A stretch of DNA of 11,300 bases from DATFYM01 sp035315065 (GTDB lineage: Bacteria; Acidobacteriota; Terriglobia; UBA7540): positions 1-11,300 of the forward strand of contig DATFYM010000113.1 in assembly GCA_035315065.1 (NCBI GenBank), in the 5' to 3' direction. The translations under genes and the position numbers were made by a program. Under the pieces are notes generated by a model, which ran no database searches, was not told the origin of the DNA, and saw only the letters and a program-made list of their open reading frames with translations. Below are positions 6,656-11,300 of this stretch, piece by piece; position 1 is the first letter of the stretch; each line of letters starts with the position of its first letter.

Positions 6656-7702
6656 ATGATGCGAAGTAATTTGCGTACCGCCGCGTTGCTCGTCTTGTTT
6701 GCCGCGGCCGCCCTGCCCGGTTTTTCTCAGTCGAGTCCTGACCTGGAGACGTTCTTTCGGCAGAACGTTGGACTGAGTGACGACCAAATCGCCGCGATCC
6801 GCAGCGGCCAGGCGGTCACGAAGGCCCTCCCGCCCCGCACGTCGGCCGAGGTCTTGTTGTTTGGCGCGGTCTACATCCATGCTGCTCCGGAGACGTACTT
6901 CCAGTTTGCCCGCAATTTCGATCGCCTTCGCGAGGTTCCCGGCTTTTTGGCGCTCGGGGTGTTCACCGATCCCCCGCAGCTTTCTGACTTGAAGGGTTTC
7001 GGGTTCGACAGCGATGATATCCAGGACCTGAAGAGCTGCGAACCCGGCAACTGTCGGATTCAGATGCCCGCGACGGGCATCGCCGAGCTTCACCGACTCA
7101 TCAATTGGTCTGCCCCCGACGTGGACGAACAAGTGAATCAACTTCTGCAGAAGACGGCACTGGAGCGTCTGCTTACCTACCAACGCGAGGGCAATGAGGC
7201 GCTGGGGGTTTATAACGATAAGCGCGATCCGACCGCGGTCCCTGAGCAGTTCGCCTACCTGCTCAGCTATGGCAACGCCTTGTCAGAGCATGCGCCGGAT
7301 TTCTACCATTACCTTCTCGCCTATCCCCACGGGAAGCCCGCGAACTACGAGGAGACGTTCTATTGGGCAAAGGTGAAATTCGGATTGAAACCGACGCTAC
7401 GCATGGTGCACATGGTGACCATGCGCGGGAACGCTGGCGACCACATAGCATCTGCCATAGCCCATAAGCAGCTCTATTCGAGCCACTACTTTGAGACCGC
7501 GTTGGACCTTTCCATCTGCGTCCGCGAGGGTGACGACCCGAAGCAGCCCGGCTTCTATCTGATCAAGGCCTTGGGTTCCGAGCAGGCGGGTCTGAGTGGT
7601 CCTAAGGGGTCGATCGTCCGCAAGGCCGCGGTGGGCCGGGCGGTTTCAAATCTCCAAAAGGGGCTTACGAGCATCCGGAACACCCTGGAAGGCAACCAGT
7701 AG
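6656..7702 (+). CDS. Exported protein of unknown function
   Basis: A 348-residue protein starting at ATG 6656, with TAGGAG (6645-6650, overlapping the ATPase stop codon) five bases upstream. The N-terminus is a clear Sec signal peptide: MMRSNLR, a hydrophobic run (TAALLVLFAAAALPG), and a likely cut after GFSQ near residue 25. The mature part is soluble-looking, acidic to neutral and largely helical. It has a single close cysteine pair, CEPGNC, followed by RIQMPATGIAELH, and another cysteine (SICVREGDD) near the C-terminus. I cannot assign a domain; similar proteins exist, as far as I recall, only as hypothetical proteins. The frame is open further upstream to 6329 but that part overlaps the ATPase. 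Only 8 bp separate it from the ATPase, so it probably belongs to the same transcript and may act in the periplasm alongside the transport/proteolysis genes. Confidence 0.85.
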   Translation: MMRSNLRTAALLVLFAAAALPGFSQSSPDLETFFRQNVGLSDDQIAAIRSGQAVTKALPPRTSAEVLLFGAVYIHAAPETYFQFARNFDRLREVPGFLALGVFTDPPQLSDLKGFGFDSDDIQDLKSCEPGNCRIQMPATGIAELHRLINWSAPDVDEQVNQLLQKTALERLLTYQREGNEALGVYNDKRDPTAVPEQFAYLLSYGNALSEHAPDFYHYLLAYPHGKPANYEETFYWAKVKFGLKPTLRMVHMVTMRGNAGDHIASAIAHKQLYSSHYFETALDLSICVREGDDPKQPGFYLIKALGSEQAGLSGPKGSIVRKAAVGRAVSNLQKGLTSIRNTLEGNQ

Positions 7703-8017
7703 GATCGCAATTGGTCAGTACAAGTCGGGTTTTCGCTCACCGGCGCAGATCCAGCCTAGCGGACACCTTCGGGCTGAAAAGGCCCGGCGGCGCAGAGAAG
7801 ACTGTTGAGGCGGGTGAGAAGTCCGGGTTAGTTGTCATTGTCAGCCGTCAGCGCCACCTCTGCCGCCAGTCTCCCGGCCAGCTAGCTACTAGTCACTCCG
7901 ACCTAGCCACACCGCCTTACAAAATAGGCTACGATTTTTCTTGACAACGGCTAAGCGCCTGATATATGCTTATAGTGTGGTGATTAACTCGGTGGTGAGA
8001 GGAAAGAGAGTTTTTCG
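7703..8017. other. 315-bp intergenic region after the long plus-strand run
   Basis: No convincing gene is seen. A 77-codon plus frame at 7711-7944 starts with TTG, has no ribosome binding site and no recognisable composition. A small inverted repeat, CGGGC..GCCCG, lies around 7770-7785, but no T-run follows it, so it is not a convincing intrinsic terminator for the upstream genes. The last 80 bp hold the promoter of the next gene. Just downstream of that promoter, GTGGTGA occurs twice (7977-7983 and 7992-7998), 15 bp apart. Confidence 0.6.
7941..7970 (+). promoter_or_regulatory. Sigma-70-type promoter of the 8018 gene
   Basis: A perfect TTGACA -35 box (7941-7946) is followed by overlapping -10 candidates in an AT-rich patch: TATATG (7963-7968, spacer 16) or TATGCT (7965-7970, spacer 18). 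The surroundings are clearly more AT-rich than the neighbouring coding DNA. The implied leader of about 40 nt contains the duplicated GTGGTGA and a purine-rich ribosome binding region (AGGAAAGAGAG) before the ATG at 8018. It indicates that this gene is transcribed separately from the long run upstream. Confidence 0.55.
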
Positions 8018-8959
8018 ATGTCCTTGACCAAGAAACCGGAGATGACGCCGGAGAAGATCGCGGCCAACCAAGCCAACGCCCATCTTTCCCACGGGCCCGC
8101 CACGCCCGAAGGCATGGAGCGATTGCGCGATGCGAACACCAAGCACGGCTTCTACTCGCAAGCCGAAAGCGAGGCCCTGCGCGCGCTGGGCGAAGACCCC
8201 GATGAATTCAAGGCGGTGCTGAAAGACGTGATAGCCGAGTGGCAACCCGCCACCGGGTTCGAGGCCCGGCTGGTGAAGCGCCTGGCGCGAGCGCTGTGGA
8301 AATGCGAGCGTGACGACCGCTGGCAGGAAAGTGTGGCAGTGCGGCAGCTCCAGAACCTGGACGCGAACGTGGCTCGACGCATTCGCGAAGCCGAAGCGCG
8401 ATTCAAACAGGCGCAGGCCACTTTGAAAGGCTTGGTGGAAGCCACCAAAAAGGAGGATTACTGCACCGGCTTCGATGAGATTTTAGCTTTTGCCGACGTT
8501 TTCGGCGAGGAGCCCAAAGGAAAGGCTTGGGAGATCCACACGCTACTTTACCGGCTGTTGAAGCCCGGCACGCCGGAGCATGGCAAGGCTCCGGCCGGCT
8601 ACGAGGGTCCGGAAGGGATGCCGGACCTGCCCATTGCCGAAGGCCACCACCGCCCGGCCGTCAGCCGCGAATTGCGGGAACGGTTGGAGGAAGAGATGGA
8701 GGCGCGCAAGGTAACCCATGCGCAAGAGCTGAAAGAGTTCGAATACACGACGAATTCCTACTACCGCGCTACCTTGCTGGCGCCCCTCCATCCCCAGGCG
8801 CAATTGATGCTGAGGTCGGAAGATTCCAACTTTCGCAAGGTGGAACGACTCACAACCATGCTGATGAAACTCAAGGCCAAAACCCCTCCTGCCGGGGCTG
8901 GCGGATATACTCAAAATGAAGGAGAGTCCCACGATGTTGATGAAAACAAAGGACCGTGA
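8018..8959 (+). CDS. Conserved hypothetical protein of the ANxxNAxxSxGPxTPEG family
   Basis: A 313-residue protein starting at ATG 8018 behind the purine-rich AGGAAAGAGAG. The N-terminus holds the signature A16-N-Q-A-N-A-H-L-S24-H-G-P27-A-T-P-E-G32, followed by K42-H-G-F-Y-S. From memory this defines large families of uncharacterised proteins, abundant in Acidobacteriota, that usually read STGPxTxEGK...KHGL. The middle and C-terminal parts are highly charged with probable coiled-coil helices (ARRIREAEARFKQAQATLK and RELRERLEEEMEARK). No signal peptide, membrane segment or catalytic motif is visible. The last 11 codons (SHDVDENKGP and the stop) lie inside the first unit of a direct-repeat series that continues into non-coding DNA, so the present C-terminus may have been created or altered by the repeat. 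Its function is unknown. It has its own promoter and faces the oxidoreductase gene convergently. Confidence 0.85.
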   Translation: MSLTKKPEMTPEKIAANQANAHLSHGPATPEGMERLRDANTKHGFYSQAESEALRALGEDPDEFKAVLKDVIAEWQPATGFEARLVKRLARALWKCERDDRWQESVAVRQLQNLDANVARRIREAEARFKQAQATLKGLVEATKKEDYCTGFDEILAFADVFGEEPKGKAWEIHTLLYRLLKPGTPEHGKAPAGYEGPEGMPDLPIAEGHHRPAVSRELRERLEEEMEARKVTHAQELKEFEYTTNSYYRATLLAPLHPQAQLMLRSEDSNFRKVERLTTMLMKLKAKTPPAGAGGYTQNEGESHDVDENKGP

Positions 8960-9043
8960 AAAGTGATTGTTGGGATATCCCACGATGTTGATGAAAACAA
9001 AGGGCCTTATTTCATCAATCCCACGATCTACTTGAAAACAAAG
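8927..9043. repeat. Three spaced direct repeats of about 25 bp at the 3' end of the 8018 gene
   Basis: Units lie at 8927-8952, 8978-9003 and 9019-9043. The first two are identical over 26 bp, beginning TCCCACGATG and ending AAAACAAAGG. The third keeps both ends but differs in the centre (GATCTACTTG in place of GATGTTGATG). The spacers are 25 and 15 bp and unrelated to each other. The first unit is inside the reading frame and the other two are outside. A perfect 12-bp palindrome, TGGGATATCCCA (8971-8982), straddles the start of the second unit. With three diverged units and unequal short spacers this is not a CRISPR array. It looks like a short interspersed or slippage-generated repeat. Confidence 0.85.
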
Positions 9044-9062
9044 TTGTTATAAGCTGACATTC

Positions 9063-9127
9063 GGCGGCGACAAAGCTCTGAGTCCTCAAGCCCTGGGACG
9101 AGAGCCCTCGCCTAGCGGATCGCCGCC
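9063..9127. repeat. Nested inverted repeat between convergent genes
   Basis: A perfect 8-bp outer stem, GGCGGCGA (9063-9070) with TCGCCGCC (9120-9127), encloses a second stem GCTCT/AGAGC (9075-9079 and 9101-9105). Within that lies GTCC/GGAC (9082-9085 and 9096-9099). A mini-hairpin CGC-CTA-GCG sits at 9109-9117 beside it. Read as RNA on either strand this folds into a branched structure. There is no T-run on either side, so it is not a typical intrinsic terminator. Its place between the stops of two convergent genes still allows a transcription-end role, or a REP-like element. Confidence 0.5.
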
Positions 9128-9136
9128 TCCCGTCGC

Positions 9137-9826
9137 CTAAAAGGTTGGGGTGGCGGAGACGGCCGCCGGGTTCTTAGAAGCGCGCTTGGCCGCCGCCAAG
9201 TCCCGGCGCAGTTCCTCTGCCGTTCGGCGCGGACCGTAGCCGGGGGTATCGCGCTGGATACGCCAGCCCTCTTTCAACGGGCCTGCGTCCACCGTATCGA
9301 AGCCGAACTGATCGAGCAGATAGGACACTCTGGCTTTGGCCTCTTTGTCGTCTCCGGCGATGACCAGCGCGCGACGATTCTTCGTGCCAGCCGGCTGTCC
9401 GTCGGTAGTGAGGGCGGCGGCGTAGATATGGTTGAAAGCCTTGACGACCTTCGACGTTGGCAGGTGCGCCTGCAAGAGTTCGGAGGTGGTGGTCGACTCG
9501 TTGTCGAGCTCGGGAATGTGGCCGTCGCGTTCAGGGTAGTAGTTGTCGGTGTCGATCACGATCTTGCCCACCAGGGGCTCGACCGGAACCTTCCGGTAGT
9601 TCTTCAGCGGCACCGAAACGACGACAATGTCTCCCGCCTTTGCTGCCTCGACGGCGGTCGCCGCGCGGGCTTTTGGACCAAGCTCTGCGATGAGCGCCGA
9701 CAAGGTCTCCGGTCCGCGCGAATTGCTGATCACAACGTTGTAGCCGTTTGCCACCGCGAGTCGTGCGATCTGGCTTCCGATATGTCCCGCACCGATGATT
9801 CCGATCGTCGTCGTAGTTTTTGCCAT
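9137..9826 (-). CDS. NAD(P)-binding oxidoreductase, NADPH-dependent F420 reductase family
   Basis: A 229-residue protein with an N-terminal Rossmann fold. The first strand TTIGIIGAGHIGSQ carries the dinucleotide motif G12-A-G14-H-I-G17, and NSRGPETL (after strand 2) is the site where NADP phosphate is usually bound. Further family-typical stretches are VVVSVPLKNY, IDTDNYYPERDG, VVKAFNHIYAAAL and FGFDTVDAGPLKEGWRIQRDTPGYG. The length matches F420_oxidored/FNO-like proteins (about 200-230 residues). True F420:NADP oxidoreductases reduce F420 with NADPH. Many bacterial relatives with the DTDNYYPERDG stretch are of unverified substrate, so F420 use is not claimed here. The ATG at 9826 is preceded by GGAGGGA (complement of 9831-9837). 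It lies 87 bp downstream of tRNA-Glu on the same strand with no obvious terminator between, so partial co-transcription is possible. Confidence 0.9.
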   Translation of the reverse strand: MAKTTTTIGIIGAGHIGSQIARLAVANGYNVVISNSRGPETLSALIAELGPKARAATAVEAAKAGDIVVVSVPLKNYRKVPVEPLVGKIVIDTDNYYPERDGHIPELDNESTTTSELLQAHLPTSKVVKAFNHIYAAALTTDGQPAGTKNRRALVIAGDDKEAKARVSYLLDQFGFDTVDAGPLKEGWRIQRDTPGYGPRRTAEELRRDLAAAKRASKNPAAVSATPTF

Positions 9827-9913
9827 ACTGTCCCTCCGATGCTCCGTCGCGCAGGCGGACCATATTGGACCACGAACGAACGACAGTGATACCGCGGAAA
9901 TCCTTCAGAATGT

Positions 9914-9991
9914 TGGCGTCCCCGGCGGGATTCGAACCCGCGTTACCGCCGTGAAAGGGCGATGTCCTAGGCCGGGCTAGACGACGGGGAC
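9914..9991 (-). tRNA. tRNA-Glu (anticodon TTC)
   Basis: A complete cloverleaf on the minus strand. The acceptor stem pairs GTCCCCG (5' end at 9991) with CGGGGAC (9918-9924). G is the discriminator base and CCA is encoded (9914-9916). The T arm carries GGTTCGAATCC. The 7-nt anticodon loop CTTTCAC places TTC at positions 34-36 on a 5-bp stem (TCGCC/GGCGG, with one U-G pair). It therefore reads GAA/GAG glutamate codons. The length is 78 nt including CCA. Confidence 0.96.
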
Positions 9992-10061
9992 GGTGGCTTG
10001 CCAAAAGAGAGAAAGCCAAAAGAGCAAAAGTCAAAGACAAAAGCCTGTAAACCAAGCCACC
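9992..10061 (-). repeat. 9-bp inverted repeat bracketing the tRNA-Glu leader, with polypyrimidine centre
   Basis: GGTGGCTTG (9992-10000) and CAAGCCACC (10053-10061) are perfect inverted repeats. The first arm directly abuts the mature 5' end of the tRNA. The 52-nt centre is almost pure purine on the plus strand (pyrimidine in the transcript) and contains GCCAAAAGAG twice (10000-10009 and 10015-10024, 15 bp apart). In the precursor RNA the arms could pair and place a stem at the RNase P cleavage site. Confidence 0.6.
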
Positions 10062-10110
10062 AAGAGAAAACCGAATGAGCATCCGCCTCCAGCGGCGGCC
10101 CCACTCATTC
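10062..10110 (-). terminator. Hairpin followed by a T-rich stretch, possible terminator of the DUF72 gene
   Basis: GAATGAG (10073-10079) pairs with CTCATTC (10104-10110), enclosing CCGCC/GGCGG (10083-10087 and 10094-10098) around a 6-nt loop, with unequal internal bulges. In the minus direction the stem is followed by GGTTTTCTCTT. It lies 55 bp beyond the DUF72 stop, where an intrinsic terminator would be expected. The T-run is interrupted and the stem is bulged, so strength is uncertain. A promoter-like sequence sits immediately upstream, so it could instead belong to the tRNA leader. Confidence 0.4.
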
Positions 10111-10140
10111 ATCGTAGCAGTGGGGCTTGGAGATTGTCAA
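10111..10140 (-). promoter_or_regulatory. Candidate promoter for tRNA-Glu (extended -10)
   Basis: On the minus strand a perfect TTGACA (complement of 10135-10140) is followed after 18 bp by TACGAT (10111-10116). An upstream TG makes an extended -10 (TGCTACGAT). The predicted start is near 10104, about 110 nt before the mature tRNA 5' end. No better promoter is seen between here and the tRNA. Confidence 0.5.
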
Positions 10141-10165
10141 ACCTCCTGAGCCGGAAGCGTGCTCC

Positions 10166-11095
10166 TCACTGCTTGTCGTCGACAACCCCGGCTTCGAAAA
10201 GGAAATCGCTTTGACGTGGGATGCCTGGGGCTGGCTCGGCGATTTGAGCCAGTTCGGGATAGCGCGCCGTCAGAGTATCCGGCGCCGCGACTGGACGGCC
10301 CTCCAACAGGCTGGTCAACTGCAACGCGTTGGCGACGGCTTTCCCCTGGAAGTGGTTATTGGCGATGACATAGGTGGTTTCGGCGGTTTGCGCAACGCTG
10401 CGGATGCGCTCCGCCCACGGCTCAAGCTCGTTCAGGCTGTAAAGGTAATCGTAGCGTTCGGCAGAGTGCTCGCGCGCCGTGAACCACTGCTCGTAGTTGC
10501 GGCCGTGCAGCCGCACGTAACCGACCGGTGCGGTTGAGCGCTGGCTGGGAGCAAGGGACCGCCCAATCACCGGCTGGTCGATGTTGCAAAAGCCGACCGA
10601 AAAATCGGCTAGCATGGCGAAAAACTCGGGTAGGTTCCAGGAGTTGTGCCGCACCTCGACCACCAGAGGATACTCCATGAACTGCACGAAGACCCCGCCC
10701 AGGTACTCGCGGTTCTCCCGGACGTTCTTGAACGACCAGGGGAACTGGAGGAGCAGTGCCCCCAGGCGGCCTGAAGTCATCAGCGGGTCCAGCCCTTCCT
10801 TGAATTGCTTCTCGTCTTGCCGGCTCGCGCTCCGCTCGTGGGTGAAGCGCTGCCAGAGCTTGGCCGTGAACTTGAAATTAGGATTGTGCCCGACGCGTCC
10901 CACCCAGGTTTTTGAGGTGGCCGCGCGCAAGGGCTGATAGAACGACGTGTTGATCTCGATGGTGTCGAAAAACCGCGCCAGGTATTCGGCCTCGTGAAAG
11001 CCCGGCGGCTTGGGGGCCGGATACACGATACCGTTCCAGTCGGCGTACGACCAGCCGGCGGGTCCGATGCGAAGGCTGTGGCGGACCGTGTCCAT
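10166..11095 (-). CDS. DUF72 family protein (YecE-like)
   Basis: A 309-residue protein with the full set of DUF72 landmarks: RIGPAGWSYADWNGIVYP near the N-terminus, FFDTIEINTSFYQP, FKFTAKLWQRFTH, LGALLLQFPWSF, LVVEVRHNSW, FCNIDQP, GYVRLHGRN, and the C-terminal YVIANNHFQGKAVANALQL. The family forms a TIM-barrel-like fold of the YecE type. Its biochemical role is not established, though acidic and aromatic residues in these conserved stretches suggest a binding or catalytic pocket. The ATG at 11095 has only a weak purine-rich stretch (GAAGAAAAAG) before it. No in-frame alternative fits better. A promoter at 11118-11147 gives a leader of roughly 15 nt. The gene precedes the tRNA on the same strand but appears to be its own unit, with a possible terminator 55 bp after the stop. 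Confidence 0.93.
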   Translation of the reverse strand: MDTVRHSLRIGPAGWSYADWNGIVYPAPKPPGFHEAEYLARFFDTIEINTSFYQPLRAATSKTWVGRVGHNPNFKFTAKLWQRFTHERSASRQDEKQFKEGLDPLMTSGRLGALLLQFPWSFKNVRENREYLGGVFVQFMEYPLVVEVRHNSWNLPEFFAMLADFSVGFCNIDQPVIGRSLAPSQRSTAPVGYVRLHGRNYEQWFTAREHSAERYDYLYSLNELEPWAERIRSVAQTAETTYVIANNHFQGKAVANALQLTSLLEGRPVAAPDTLTARYPELAQIAEPAPGIPRQSDFLFEAGVVDDKQ

Positions 11096-11117
11096 ATTCG
11101 CTTTTTCTTCGCCACTT

Positions 11118-11147
11118 ACTCTAACCCGGAGGCCCGGCGTTTGTCAA
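11118..11147 (-). promoter_or_regulatory. Candidate promoter of the DUF72 gene
   Basis: On the minus strand a perfect TTGACA (complement of 11142-11147) is followed after 18 bp by TAGAGT (11118-11123, four of six matches). The start would fall near 11111, about 16 nt before the ATG, so the leader is short and consistent with the weak ribosome binding site. Confidence 0.45.
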
Positions 11148-11299
11148 GAGGCGCTGAAGAGCCCCAATCCGCCGATAACGGTATCCGGCGCGAGGTAGAC
11201 CTTGATTTGAGCAGCGGAAAGCCGGCTTGCTTGGCCACCGCGACTACTGCCGCCCCGCGGGCGCGCCGAAATGAACCCCGGAGAATCTCTCCAGAGCGA
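11144..11299 (-). other. Right-edge region, possible C-terminal end of a minus-strand gene
   Basis: A minus frame is open from the window edge to a TGA at 11144-11146 and would give a 51-residue C-terminus ending VYLAPDTVIGGLGLFSAS. A second minus frame is also open, to a stop at 11116-11118. In GC-rich DNA two open frames over 150 bp mean little. I cannot tell which, if either, is coding, and I recognise no family. The left end of this stretch contains the DUF72 promoter. Confidence 0.2.
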
Positions 11300-11300
11300 G

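Noticed and set aside
7770..7786. Intrinsic terminator after the long plus-strand run
   Set aside because: The stem is only 5-6 bp and is followed by purine-rich sequence with no T-run.
7711..7944. 77-codon plus frame in the intergenic region
   Set aside because: TTG start, no ribosome site, no recognisable protein features, and it ends in the promoter of the next gene.
8927..9043. CRISPR array
   Set aside because: Only three units, the third strongly diverged; spacers are 25 and 15 bp, the first unit lies in a coding frame, and no cas gene is in the window.
9531..10112. 193-codon minus frame spanning tRNA-Glu and the oxidoreductase start
   Set aside because: It runs through a complete tRNA and overlaps a well-supported gene in another frame.
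11144..11299. PIN-domain toxin (VYL..DT.IGG-like stretch)
   Set aside because: The motif lies at the end of the frame just before the stop instead of at the start, there is no start codon, and a competing frame is open; the likeness is probably chance.

Overview
The window looks like chromosomal DNA of a moderately GC-rich, non-photosynthetic bacterium, most likely a soil member of the Acidobacteriota. The main pointer is the 8018-8959 gene, whose N-terminal signature (ANxxNAxxSxGPxTPEG, then KHG) I associate with large Acidobacteriota families of unknown function. The assignment is inferred, not proven.

Layout. At the left edge (1-54) lies the start of a minus-strand gene that runs out of the window. 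From 124 to 7702 all eight genes lie on the plus strand and are closely spaced. In order they are: a small Rieske protein with the extra cysteine pair of bc-type Rieske proteins, a glutaredoxin/NrdH-like redoxin, the catalytic subunit of a ferredoxin:thioredoxin-reductase (FTR) type enzyme, a second Rieske ferredoxin, the membrane AAA+ protease FtsH, a rhomboid intramembrane protease, an MgtA-type Mg2+ P-type ATPase, and an exported protein of unknown function. A 315-bp gap follows and holds a promoter for the next gene. That gene, 8018-8959 (plus), encodes the conserved hypothetical protein. Its 3' end runs into three spaced direct repeats (8927-9043), and a nested inverted repeat (9063-9127) follows. 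The right part is on the minus strand: an NAD(P)-binding F420-oxidoreductase-family protein (9137-9826), tRNA-Glu with anticodon TTC and an encoded CCA (9914-9991), a structured leader and promoter, and a DUF72/YecE-like protein (10166-11095) with its own promoter.

How the genes may work together. The first four plus-strand genes look like a thiol/iron-sulfur relay. Two Rieske proteins could pass electrons to the FTR-type [4Fe-4S] disulfide reductase, which could reduce the NrdH-like redoxin. The next three look like a membrane-proteolysis module next to its likely client. In Bacillus subtilis the rhomboid YqgP and FtsH jointly process the Mg2+ transporter MgtE. Here ftsH and a rhomboid gene sit directly before a different type of Mg2+ transporter. 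Joint transcription of all eight genes is plausible from spacing and shared direction but is not shown. The rest of the window is ordinary chromosome apart from the repeats and the structured region upstream of the tRNA.
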